Of a stretch of DNA of 51,420 nt, positions 41,038 to 51,420 are shown in pieces. The DNA lies in assembly GCA_943704525.1 (NCBI GenBank), contig CALSCQ010001224.1:1-51420 (forward strand). The letters run 5' to 3'. A program made the translations under genes and the position numbers. The notes under the pieces are model-generated. The model saw only the letters and a program-made list of their open reading frames with translations. It had not been told where the DNA came from and did no database searches. The stretch's first letter is position 1. Every line of letters starts with the position of its first letter. Source of the stretch: Pigoraptor vietnamica. Its lineage: Eukaryota; Opisthokonta; Filasterea.

Positions 41038-44000
41038 CATCGATCCCCCACACACCTGGTAGTGGCTGAAGACGTCGTCGCAGTACTTGGCGCACACGTG
41101 CCGGTCAATCGACGGCACATACGTCGTGCGGTGCGAAAACGACGTCCCCGAAATGACGTTGAACACGTTCAGCCGCCGCTTCTCCAGGCCGTACATTGCA
41201 ATCCAATCGGCACTCGACATGCGCGACTCGTCCACGCCGGCGCGTTTGCCCCTAGAGCCCATCCCCACCGACGACGCGCGCGCGGCCTTCGCCTTCCTCC
41301 GCATCTTCTTGCGCGCAGAGACCTCCCTCGCCCGCGCGGCCTCCAGCGGCGCGAGGTCAAAGTTGGCCCCGACCATGTCCTTCAGGTCGCCCTGTATCGG
41401 ATAGCGCGGACGCGTCACGGAAAACGGCGGCCGGCTGTCTGCCGCACTCGCGCTGGCGTTACCCATGCCGCCCTTTGTGGGGGATCCGCGGCGGTCGAGC
41501 AGCTTCTTGCCTGTGAGTGACATGTCCAGACGCGTGCCGTCCATGGGTGGGGTCGCCGCCTCGTTCTCCACCCAGTCGACCTCACGCACCTCGACGGGCG
41601 GTCCCTCGCCGCGGTTGACGCACGCCGCCCGCAGCGCCCGCACCTGCTCCAGCGACCGCTTCGCTTCGGCCATCTCCTCGAGTATCGCGCGCACGTCGTC
41701 GCCGTGTCGGCGCACGATCGGCTCCCGCACAAGAGGAGAGGGGAAGATGCCCGGAATAGGCTGGTCCCCGAGCGAGCCCTCGGTCGGCCGCTCCGGGTGC
41801 GAGTACTCCATCTCGACGGAATAGACCTGGTAACGCCCTCCCGTGTCACCCGCCAGGCGCCGGAGGAACGCTTCCGTCACGTCGTCGGCGATGTGGAAGC
41901 TGATCGTGTGGACGGGCACGTTGCGCTCCCTGCTCAGCTCGCGCACGCGCGCCATCACCGCCTCTTCGGGCTGGTTCGGCCGCCCGTCCGTGAGAAAGTA
42001 AATGCCCTCCACGTCGTCGTCGCTGAACGCCATCTCGAGCGCCTGCTCCGCGTTCGTGGACCCGCCGGCCTCCAGGCGCGATATCCACTCACGAGCCGCC
42101 TCCACATTCCCGACGGTCGGGGGGAGGAGGACGGGGCTCCACGCGCTCGCGTGCGTACTGCACTGGATGAGGTTGAAGCGCTTCAGCCGGCACAGCTGCT
42201 CGTCGAGCAGGCGCGCGAGCATCTGTCTAAGGAAGGCCATCCGCGGCTGCATCGACCCCGACGTGTCGATGATCACCGTCACCTTCTCTTCCGTGAGCGC
42301 CCCAAAGACCTCGCGGGACCCCTCGCGAAGCCAGTCGGCGCGCTGTCGCATGCGCGTGACGAGTTCGCCGATGCGTCGCTCGTACGTCGTCATCGCCTCG
42401 TCCGTCACGTACACGTGCACCAGCGTCCCGTCCTTCCACACAAAGTGCGTGAGGCCGTCGCAGTACCGCGCGCTGTCGCAATGGCGGAAGGCACACCCGG
42501 CCAGCGCGTCGTACACCGTCAGCTTCTGCGCGTGTATGCCGTTGGTGGCGAGCCACTCGGACGACGTCACGGGCGCGTCGAGCTCGTGTCGCTCAAAGCG
42601 GCCGGACCGCGTCAGCGACGGGGACATGCGCTGCGATCGGAGCTGCTTCTCGCGCACAGTCTCCAGGTATTCGCCGCGCATCGAGTGAATTCGCTCAATG
42701 ACGTCCTTCCCACGGCGAATTTCCTCGCGCAGCAACTCGAGGTCGTCGCCCTGCGGCACCCAACGCGTCAGCTCGGCGTACTTGGCGCCCGTGTCGAGCC
42801 CCAACCGCACATTGCCCGGCGACGTGCCGCCAATCGTCCCCTCCCTCTCCGCGATAGACGCGAGGTCCTCCTCCCCGCCTACTATCTCCGCGTAGCAGTG
42901 AAAGCGACCCCCCGTGAGCGAGGCCATCATTCGGAGCACGTCGCGCTCCGGACCCGGTGCAATGCCGTACGCCACAGTGTGCACGGCTATCCCCGTCTCG
43001 TCGTTCATCTCGACCACGCGCTCCACAATCCCGGGCGTGATGCCGTCGCCACCTCCCATCGCCCCGGGCACGTTCCGCGCGACGAGGTAGATGGCGTCGA
43101 GAGAGCTGTCGGTAAACGCCGCCGTGAGCGCCTTGAGCGCGTTGTTGCCGTCTCCCGGGCGAAGGTTCTCGATCCACGCAGACGCCGACCGCAGAATGAG
43201 ATCGTCCGGCATGGTCGCCTTCGGTCGCCACGTGTTGACCTCGCCGCCGTAAGCGATGAGATTGAAGGCGCGCCTCGTGTGCAGCTGCTCCTCGAGAAGG
43301 AGGTGAAGCTGCTGCTTGAGCACCGTCAACCCTTCGCGGTCCAGTCCGCTCGCGTCGACGACGATCGCGACCTTGGGCTCGGCGAGTGCCCCGAAAATGG
43401 CGCGCGACCCGCTCTTCAGCCACCGCAGGCGCCGCTTGTAGTCTGCAATGTTCCGCTCGATCCGCATCTCGAAATCTGCCTTCTGCGCCTCGGTGATGTA
43501 CACGTGCTTCATCGTGCCGTCCTTGAAGCGGTAGTGGTTGAAGAGCCCGTGGCAGTACCGCGCGTGCGTCTCGCCCGTCGACACGAGCGCGGCGAGGTCC
43601 TCCGACGCCTTGCAGTGACTGAACCCGACACGCGCAAGAATCTGCTTCATCGTGAGCCCCTGTGCGTGAAGCGAGTGCTCCTCTAGCCACACTTGCGACG
43701 ACATCTGCCGGTCGTCCCTCGCCGGCAACAACCGCGCGCTCGAATTGGAGGACAGGTCGTCATCCCCAAGCACGCGCGTGCCACGCAGCGACGTGACGGG
43801 CGCCGGCACTGCCGTCCCAGGCCGCGGCGGAATCTCCGTCACTTCTGTTCGCGTGGACGATGCGCTCTGCGGCCTGCGCGCGCCTGTTGGCGACGGCGAG
43901 CGGCGGGCGTTGCCGGGTGCGTCCATGAACTTGTGCGACTGCAGCTGGGGATGCATGCGCGCCCCATTCGTCAGAGACAGCGCACTCGACCCGCGTTTGC

Positions 44001-44136
44001 CAGTTGCGGACGTCGGCCGCGGCGGTATGTGCGGCATCGAGGGTGTTGTCCCCTGCGCGCCATTTGTGGGCGCCTCGGCCGCCGAACGACCCGTCGCGGC
44101 GCGTGCGGACGCCGGGCGCGGAGGGGTCGCCCTCAT
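38054..44136 (-). CDS. VWA3-like protein: three VWA domains plus Tudor-like C-terminus
   Basis: Four exons (minus): 41056-44136, 40618-40811, 38728-40459, 38054-38575; 1,842 residues. A disordered Pro/Arg-rich head (1-150) precedes three repeats, each a WLxxxxL...ARYC motif (HARYCHGLFNHY; SARYCDGLTHFV; CAKYCDDVFSHY) followed by a VWA domain near residues 260, 622 and 1084. Only the central VWA has a full metal site (DTSGS); the others read DASGL and DASTG. After a charged linker come DUF4537/Tudor-like modules (about 1420-1560 and 1670-1842; GFYYCGTV, VEFDDGERIRVSP). VWA3A/VWA3B of animals share this plan and are linked to motile cilia, so a flagellar role is likely but inferred. Intron 1 contains an assembly gap. 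Confidence 0.88.
38645..38692 (-). repeat. (GT)n microsatellite in VWA3-like intron 3
   Basis: GT on the sense strand, about 35 nt after the donor at 38727. Confidence 0.95.
40921..41040 (-). repeat. Poly-C, assembly gap and (GT)n in VWA3-like intron 1
   Basis: On plus: C-run, ten N (40926-40935), C-run, then CA repeats to 41038. On the sense strand the order is donor, GT repeats, poly-G, gap. The gap length of ten is probably a placeholder. Coding exons are unaffected. Confidence 0.95.
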
Positions 44137-44786
44137 TTCTCACGCGCGCGCGCCGCCGTCCACCATGCGAAGACTCTCGGCCGTCGCTGGTTGCTTCTCG
44201 CTTGCGCCCCCTTTAGCTGGGCGTGTGTATGGAGAAGGCGATCGCAATCTCGCCAACAGTGTGACTGTTCCCCCGTATAAGAATTCCCCTTGTGAGACTC
44301 TGCGAGCACGAGGGGCCCTTCTTGTCCGTTAGAAGTGCAAAAGAGAGTGTGTGCGAGTGCGAGTGCGTGAGTGGAACGAAGGGCGAGAAAGGCGAGAGTG
44401 CTACTGCATGCTCAGGTGTGCTTAGAGGGCGTACGGTTGCCTTTGACAACACGCCTTTTTAACCTTATTTGGGTATTGCTAATCCCAAATAGCTTTATAA
44501 GAATAATATTTATCTTCATTCCCATATTTGGTTACTAACAGATCAATAACAAAAATGTCCACCTTTTAGTTCTCTACTTATGTAATACTACGAAATAGTA
44601 AATGGATTTGAAGTAATAGTAACGGAGAAGTGTTTCGCGCCTTTTAGCCACATGACCGCAACAGGCACACGCACACACACACAAACACACACACACACAC
44701 ACACACACACAGTCGCACGCACATTTAACTCCCTATTCTGCTATCGTCAAAACAGAGACAGCCCTCTTTCATTGGACTTGACAACA
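44137..44786. other. Divergent spacer between VWA3-like gene and CLN6
   Basis: Shared upstream region, AT-rich at 44450-44640 with TATTTGGGTATTGCTAATCCC-type dyads (about 44465-44495). A CA repeat at 44668-44713 lies about 70 nt before the CLN6 ATG. No gene. Confidence 0.5.
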
Positions 44787-44927
44787 ATGGACTCTCCATC
44801 GCGGAACCTGCGCTCTCGCGCCAAGGCGGGAGGGGCAGAGCCTGCTGCTGTCGCACCGGTCCCCGAGCCGCGTGTGATCGATGGCGAGGACCTCAAGGCG
44901 CCGAAGAAGTGAGCGATCTATGTGTAG

Positions 44928-44977
<50 letters not shown>

Positions 44978-44995
44978 ATGTGTGTGTGTGTGTGC

Positions 44996-45031
<36 letters not shown>

Positions 45032-46513
45032 ATGTGTGTGTGTGCATGTGTGCGTGTGTGCGCGTGCGTCTGTGTGGGTGTGTCGTGCGAGTGTGTGTTG
45101 TGCCTATGTAGGGGCGCTGTGTTGTGGGCGATCTGCACATCCACTGACAATCGTCTCTATGTCTGTAGGTCTGCGGCGCCCCACTTTCAGACTGCGCTGT
45201 GGCTCGTCTTCGCTGTGCAGAACTGGATCCTCGACTTCGGTCGTCCCATTGCGATGGTGTGTAGCCGTCATTTTGTGTAGCCCTCTGTCGTTGGTTGTTG
45301 TTTAAGTGGGATATGGGCTGCCACCATATCTTATCATACGACAGTTTATACGGTTGTTGAGGCGGTATGGGCTGTAAGTGTGCCCTCGGTTACCGTATGG
45401 CTGTTAGAAGCGGGATATGGACTGCCATTGTGCATTCCATCTTTGGTCCATGGCGTTGCTGTTCTGTGTGTGTGGAGTCCCTGGAGGCCCTAATCTGGGT
45501 AATGGATGGAGACTAGGCCCTTACGAGGTCTCGCACTGACCGCAATGGCCATTTCCGTCTGTCAGCTTTGGGTTCCGCTCGAGTGGTCTCCGCTGAACCT
45601 TCCCAGCGTCGGCGACTATTTCCACATGGCGTACAATGTCATCACGCCCTTCTGCATCCTCTCGGTGGGTGGTCGGTTTGTGTGTGTTGCGTGTTGTGTG
45701 CGCAAGTGTGTGTGTGTGTGCCCGTGTTGCGCCTGTGTGTTTGCGTCTGTGTCTTTGTCTTTGTGTGTGTCTCTATGTATGTGCCTGTGTCTGCATTATA
45801 AAAACCCACCCTCTTCCCTTCCTACTTTCTCACCTGTCGCACGCACACAGCTCCTCGCCCGCTCCCCCCGCAAGGTCTCCCTGAACCTCCAGTTCCTCAC
45901 CGTGATCTTCTTCGTCATGGGCGCCTCCATCCACCTTGTCGGCGATTCCGTCAACCACCGCCTCATCCACAGCGGCTACCAGAACCACCTCTCCGTCCGC
46001 GACAACCCCATCATGAAGTCCCTTAAGCCGGCCTCCCTCATCGACTCGTTCGAGCTCCTCTACTTTTACGACGAGCGCCTCGGCCATCTCATGTGGTACA
46101 TTCCTTTCTTCGCCGCGCTCGTTGCGTACTTCACGGGCTGCTTCGTGCCCAAGAAGTCCGCGGGCGCGCGCACGGGCTCCACGACCACCATCCCCGCCCT
46201 CGCCCTCTACATCCTCCTCCCGGTCTCGAGCCTCTACTACTGGTATCTCGTCACCGAGGGCCAGATCTTCTCGATCTACTCGCTGTCGCTCGTCGCCATG
46301 GTCGGCATCTACGCGTACGAGAACTCGCGCGGAAACACGCCGGACTCGAACGGTCGCTTCCTTCTCGCCACGTTCGCGCTCACCTTTGCCTTCATCGCGG
46401 TGTGGGTTGGTTACCTCTGGAACGACGCCGAGCTGCGCCGCCGTTACCCCAGCCTCATTTATGTCCCGGAGCCGTGGTCGTACTACTCGCTCTACCACGC
46501 CGCGCAGCACTGA
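44787..46513 (+). CDS. CLN6: CLN6 homologue, ER membrane protein
   Basis: Four exons, 44787-44908, 45169-45256, 45566-45664, 45851-46513; 323 residues (human CLN6 has 311). The match is dense: [97 protein letters not shown]. It has about seven hydrophobic segments. In animals CLN6 is an ER protein that, with CLN8, loads lysosomal enzymes for export; its loss causes a neuronal storage disease. All splice sites are GT-AG; exon 1 ends in phase 2 and exon 2 restores the Lys codon. Introns 1 and 3 are GT-rich on the sense strand. Confidence 0.96.
44925..45105 (+). repeat. (GT)n microsatellite in CLN6 intron 1
   Basis: GT repeat on the sense strand beginning about 16 nt after the GTGAGC donor at 44909. 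Confidence 0.97.
45677..45790 (+). repeat. GT-rich tract in CLN6 intron 3
   Basis: Imperfect GTGT/GTCT repeats on the sense strand, starting about 12 nt after the donor at 45665. Confidence 0.9.
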
Positions 46514-46889
46514 GCTCACAGCTGTGTGTGAGAGCGTGCGAGCCTCTATGTGAGCGCCTGTATCGCTCACCTTCGACGCTCACCCCTCAAAGTGATCGCG
46601 CCCTGCGCGTGCTGCGTGCATCGAATTCTGTCGAATGAACTCTTGTCGTTTGCGATATGTGCGCGCCATGTGCCGGAGGGAAAGTATTCGCCGGCCAGCC
46701 GCGCACTTCTCGTATCGCACACTAGTTTGCCATTTACCTCTCGTCGTCAACAAGGGTTGAGCCATCTATTATCGGCTCGAACTGTTTGCTACAAATGCAC
46801 GACAGTGGCCCACAAAAGCGCAATTCATTTGCTTCACACACCCGCATTACTCGGGCGCCCACACCAACGCCGTCGACGTCACTGTCGCG
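46514..46889. other. Convergent 3' spacer between CLN6 and ILK
   Basis: Trailers of two convergent genes; no feature recognised. Confidence 0.4.
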
Positions 46890-49170
46890 TCATAGCTTCT
46901 CGAGGATGGGAATGATCTGTTTGAAGAGGGGGCGCTTCGAGGGGTCCGTGTTCCAGCACACCTCGATCAACTTGGCATAGTGAGGCGCAACATTGCCGGG
47001 GATGGTCGGGCGGAGGTCCTCAAGAACGACCTGGGGACGACAGGCGCGAGAAATGTCGGATCAGCTAAAGTTATGGACGTGTGTCCATCGACTCCACACG
47101 ACGGGCGCGAGAACGAAAGGTGGGTCGTGCTATGAGACACATTGCGCATTTCATGGTACAATGCAAAGGCAGCGTAGGTCGTGCAACACCCGCAGCATAC
47201 ACACACAACTGTACACAGCGGGCGCACACGCGCAGCACGCACAGAGGCACACGCCGCACCACACGCAGTAAGCACACGCACTGCGGGCGCACGCACCTTC
47301 ATGCCAATCTGCATGGCGTTCATGCCCTGGTAAGGCGGCGTGCGAGTGACGATCTCATTCAAGATGACACCAAAAGAGTAGACGTCCGCAGACTCCTTCT
47401 TCACGGCGAGGAGGCCGCTCCGAAGCACTGCGGAACACGCAACCAGGTCAGCACACACAGCGCATTCTCGATATAATCCCCCCCCCCCCCCCCCCCCGAC
47501 GACACACACACACACGCACGCGGGACTGTACATCCTCCAACACGATGATTTTCCAACGTAAGAAGGAATTAAATCGAAGGACACTCAAACGTTTCGCGAC
47601 AGCACGCACGTACCCTCAGGGGCGGACCAGTGCGGCGTGAACACCTGGCTTGCCTCGGCATAGATGCGGTTGAGTCCGCTGTCGGCCATAGAAAGGCGAA
47701 TGGCAAAATCCTCTCCGATCTAATTGAGAAGCAAACAGCGGTGTAAGAAAATCAGAACGGCATACACTGGCAGCAGTAGGTTCTCTGCGACACGGCAGCA
47801 CCCGCACTCGCACAAGCGCTCGCATGCCCTTGCATGCACACGCGCACACGCTAGCCGTCATCGCACATTCCCACGCCCCCACAACCATCTTGCCCCACGC
47901 ACCATGAGGCTGCTACTCTTCAGCTGGACGGTGGGCGCAGGCGGCGGCAGTGTCGTCATAAAGTCCATTGCCTTCGCAATGCCCAGGGCAAAGGCGACCT
48001 CTCGGGTGGAATTGATCTGGACAGACTTGTCCGCGAGCACCGCCGAGAGCGACCCGCGTGGGGCGAGAGGGGAGACGAGGCCCACGTTCGGAGGGCGGAG
48101 AGAGACGCAGAGCACGGGGAGAATGTTCGGGTGCGTCGTAATTCTGCGCACGGTTCGTCATCAGTGTTAGGGACACTCGCAGGGTGGGAAGTCCTTACCA
48201 ATCGATCGCAGAGACACGTCTTATCTATTGAAACGGAGCATTAAAACGCAACGATTTGCAGTGTAAAGTTCCCATAAAGCCGACTGAGACTCTTTTCATA
48301 TACTGACAAACGGCGCAATGAATCGCATGGTGTAATACCAAACGCCTTCTTCAGAGGTGAACCGGCTGTGTTGCGTGAGTCACACAACGTACCTGAGCTG
48401 TTCGACCTCCGAGGCAAGCTCCTTCAATTCCGGCGCAGTCCATTCTTGCCGGTGGAGCAGCTTGAACACCACGGGACGCCCCGCATACACGCCACGTGAC
48501 ACGCCGCCGAGACTTCCGGCACCAACGGGGGCCTGGTCCGTGGACAGGGCGGTTCGGATAAGTACTCAACAGGCCGAACTTAAGTATTGACAGCAGTACA
48601 AAGACTCCACGTTTGCGCTGCGCGTGTGAACACGAGGACGTATTGCGTATACATTTTCAGCACATGTCCCTAACGATACACACGACAAACGCACGAAACA
48701 CGACAGGCGCACCTCTATCTTGATGGCGGTCGCGTCCACGACAAAGGTAGTCGGCGCCGTACTTATGGTAAACTCGATAGCTGCATGGGGCGACGTCATG
48801 CAAGAAAGAGGGGGGGACCATACGCACACTCGCGTGTAACACAGCGAGAAATACATACCGGATCCTACTCCCTCGAGACTGGGCCTTGCCGCGGAAGGCG
48901 CAACAGTGGCGGCTGCCCCAACGGAGAGAAAGGGTTAGTATGGACAAAGCAAGCATCGATTGGCGGTTCGACGAGTTCCCACTCACATGTAAAGGGGATC
49001 TTAGTGAGGGACTGGCCCTTCGACTTGGCGAGATCTGCGAAAGAGTGAGTGTGCTTCAATGGACTATGAAACGGACGATGGAGAATAGGACAAGAAGGAA
49101 GACACACACACACTCACATGCACGCACACCCGCGCACACACACACACACACACAAACACACGCACGCACA

Positions 49171-49201
<31 letters not shown>

Positions 49202-50499
49202 CACCACCACCACGCACACACACACACAACACTCTTTTCGCAATTGAGAGAGAAATGCATGCAAGTGTTGGCCATGCACGCCATGATATATCGACTACAA
49301 GCATGGACTGGAGGGGAACAGGGCGTGTGGCCGCACCTGCGAGGCGCTGCTTGATGTCTCCGGAGAGCTTGTCGAGCGGCGATTCGCCGTATTTGTTTGC
49401 GCGCGCAATAAGCGCACCCTTCGAGATGAGAAGCTGCCGTGTGGACAGGGCGGATGAAACGCACGATTAGATGTCGGATCGGCTGAGGGGATGGCTGTCC
49501 ATCAATCACAGACGGACTGATCAACGCGTGCGTAAGAGAATCCATCGACCGTGCACGGGAGAGTAAAGAACATACGTTGAGAGAGCAGCAACAACAACAA
49601 CCAAGACGCGTGGAAAGATGCCGTATTCGCCCCAGCAAGGCGCGCGTCACACACCGCAGCAGGCTCTTCCCGTCGGTAGAAGCACGCGTAGTGAAGTGGC
49701 GTGTTGCCGTGGGCGTTCGTGGCATCCACTTCGGCGCCCGCAGCAAGCAGCTGTGACCGAAGGACAATATCACCTCTCTTCACAAAAAATGCCGCGACAG
49801 TCACAATTGCACCGCGGCATTCACGAACGCCGTCCACCCCAAAAGCAGTGGCGTGCACACACACACACACGCACGCACACACGCACACACACGCACACTG
49901 CACGCACACATGCACACTGCACACACACACACATGCACACACACACACTGCACGCAGACACACACACACACACCACACACCACACACACACGCACATGCA
50001 CACACACACGCACATGCACACGCACACACACACACAGAGACACACACACGCACCTTCTCTATGAGAGGGTGGTTCTCGGTGACGGCATAGTGCAAAGGAG
50101 TGTCCCCTGCGTCGTTGCGCTTATTAGCGCTCGCCTTCGCCCGCAAGAGCGTGCCCACGACGGCGAGATGCCCTCGTCGCACGGCCCAGTGCAGCGGCGT
50201 GAAGCCGTGGGAGTCGCTGCAGAGCATAGGTGGGACTCAGTGGCAGCAGCCTGTTCTCTACCCGCGATGGCAGTCATGCAATCATACGTCAGAGTTCAAG
50301 CAATGTCCTATTTCGCTTGATGAGCCGTGCGCTCACTTCTACACACTCGAACTGCGAACTCAAACGCACACATGCTCACACACACAAAGCGGGTGACTTA
50401 CCCTGCATCCACCTTGGCGTCACCCGACGCCAGCCACCGCGAGATGGCCGCCTCGTCGCCCTCCTCCGCCGCAAAGAACGGGTTCACCGGCTCCGCCAT
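46890..50499 (-). CDS. ILK: Integrin-linked kinase (ILK) homologue, a pseudokinase
   Basis: Twelve exons (minus): 50402-50499, 50054-50216, 49655-49750, 49337-49433, 48987-49034, 48859-48912, 48713-48780, 48393-48532, 47903-48143, 47614-47719, 47297-47427, 46890-47030; 460 residues (human ILK 452). Ankyrin repeats fill 1-170 ([45 protein letters not shown]), joined by [10 protein letters not shown] to a kinase fold (209-458). The nucleotide Lys (VVFKLL, about K232) and the ILK-specific LSMAD (about D348) are kept, but the HRD catalytic Asp is absent (VQLKSSSLM), as in [19 protein letters not shown] and the IPILEKL end are ILK signatures. Ankyrins bind PINCH and the kinase fold binds parvin in focal adhesions. 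Confidence 0.93.
47480..47521 (-). repeat. (GT)n and poly-G tract in ILK intron 10
   Basis: On the sense strand a GT repeat is followed by about 18 G, the same order as in VWA3-like intron 1. Confidence 0.9.
49102..49235 (-). repeat. (GT)n microsatellite in ILK intron 4
   Basis: GT/GC repeat with a GTG trinucleotide stretch on the sense strand, about 100 nt after the donor at 49336. Confidence 0.95.
49855..50053 (-). repeat. (GT)n microsatellite in ILK intron 2
   Basis: About 200 bp of GT with GC/GCAT interruptions on the sense strand, starting directly at the GTGCGTGTG donor at 50053. Confidence 0.97.
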
Positions 50500-50721
50500 G
50501 GCAGCGAAGCGCTGATGCGCGTGTGGCGATGTTAGTAGTGCCAGTCGCCAAAAGAATTGTTTTGGTTTTGACTGTGGTGACGTCATGTCTGTGATGACGT
50601 GCATCGGATGCCTCGATATCACTTGGCAGTAGTTTTGTTCACTGGTTGTCTCCTACGTGTCAAAAAAGAGCCTCGTTTAATGAAATAAGCGCACGCGAGT
50701 GCGGATGACCGACGTCGCGCC

Positions 50722-51354
50722 TCAAGCGGCGAGAAGGCCGGCAGCGCGCCCCGTGTAGATGTAGTGGAGCACGGAGCAGACGGGGTCGTCGGCGAACTCG
50801 GCGCGGATGCTCGGGTTCTTGGTAAGGTACGTGGCGACGCTGAAGGTCGGGTGAGAGGCGCGGCGCTCGTACACGCCCCAGTTGATGTAGTGGTTGCGGT
50901 AAGAGGCCTCGTTCGCGCCGTAGGCCGCGTTGAGATCTGCGTGGGACAAGTAGAAATGCGCAGCGTTAGAATGGGCGCCATTGCCGTCCACATTCGAGTC
51001 ATATCGGCGAGTCATATCGGCGAGTTACAAATAGAAGAGTAGGGCTGTGTGTGGGTGGGTGTGTTGCGCGAGTGCGTGAGGCCAGGTGCGTGGCGGGTGC
51101 GTAGTCACTTGCTCAGACCCATTCCGCAGCCCCAAAACACCCACCGGCGTTGACGGAGCGGTAGTACTGCCAGTCGAAGGTAACGGGGTCCAGAATGCGC
51201 GTGTCGGCGACCATGCCGGGAGTGTACAGCGGCCTCCAGGGGAGGCTGTCGGGATAGAGGAAGACCTTGACGGCGGACAGCGCAAGGCTCTGCCCGCGCG
51301 AGCCGCAGAAGTGGACAGTGTTGACAGCCGTGTCGCCAGCGAACAGCCCGACGC
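50722..51354 (-). CDS. Unrecognised protein with FDWQYY repeats, 3' part
   Basis: Two exons, 51145-51354 and 50722-50936, joined G|AT to give VNADLNAAYG. The 5' end lies beyond the window. The visible 141 residues end with two related units of about 40 residues, FDWQYYRSVNADLNAAYGAN then FSVATYLTKNPSIRAEFADD, each followed by a Y-x-x-x-G element (HYINWGVYERR; HYIYTGRAAG). This D/N-P-D/S-L/I, Tyr/Trp-rich repeat occurs in many secreted or surface proteins of unknown function. Before it, LPWRPLYTPGMVADTRILDP is not recognised. The acceptor chosen for the 51354 exon end (CCCAG) is plausible but not proven. Confidence 0.6.
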
Positions 51355-51402
51355 CTGGGTGGAGAGGTTGAGTGTCAGTTTCCGTTGTGACGTATGATTT
51401 TC

Positions 51403-51420
51403 GGGGGGGGGGGGGGGGGG
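51403..51420. other. Poly-G end of window
   Basis: The window ends in a long run of G, like the C/G-runs beside the N gap at 40926; this is probably an assembly break, not biology. Confidence 0.7.

Overview
This is nuclear DNA from a single-celled eukaryote, GC-rich in genes, with many short spliceosomal introns (about 45 inferred; donors mostly GTGAGT or GTGCGT, acceptors GCAG or ACAG) and abundant CA/GT microsatellites. The gene content points to the animal/fungus/amoeba side of the tree (Amorphea): an integrin-linked pseudokinase, a CLN6 homologue, two animal-style heat-shock factors, ABHD18 and a VWA3-type three-VWA protein whose relatives sit in ciliated organisms. An apusomonad-like flagellate such as Thecamonas is a reasonable guess, but it is inference; no rRNA or other marker is present. 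Exon coordinates were built by hand from reading frame, splice consensus and remembered family alignments.

Layout. Positions 1-1100: divergent histone pair, H2B (partial, minus) and H4 (plus), sharing a promoter with an ACTATGG array and a mirrored 14-bp TATA element. 2115-3236: F-box/LRR gene 1. 4073-5701: ABHD18-type hydrolase. 6283-10253: cysteinyl-tRNA synthetase (10 exons) with a mitochondrial-type leader. 10554-12899: MFS transporter. 13371-25763: an accessory block of two interleaved paralogous families, F-box/LRR (one pseudogene, one intact, plus one large F-box/LRR/helical-repeat gene with a frameshift) and a TLDc family whose N-terminus resembles the Hsp70 lid (two intact, one decayed). 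Two 26-28 bp palindromes with exact 8-bp target duplications lie in this block and look like extreme hAT-type miniature elements. 26105-28942: an intronless fused GT4-GT2 glycosyltransferase. 29649-31085 and 33280-35342: two HSF genes. 36770-37672: DPH3. 38054-44136: VWA3-like protein, with an assembly gap in intron 1. 44787-46513: CLN6. 46890-50499: ILK. 50722 onward: the 3' end of an unrecognised gene, running into a poly-G contig end.

How it fits together. Most genes are independent housekeeping or signalling genes with no operon logic. Divergent neighbours that may share promoters are H2B/H4, LRR1/ABHD18, HSF-B/DPH3 and VWA3/CLN6. The 13.4-25.8 kb block is the evolutionarily active part, with tandem duplication, frameshifted copies and mobile-element traces. 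GT repeats inside introns lie almost always on the sense strand, often just after the 5' splice site, which is the most general unexplained signal in the window.
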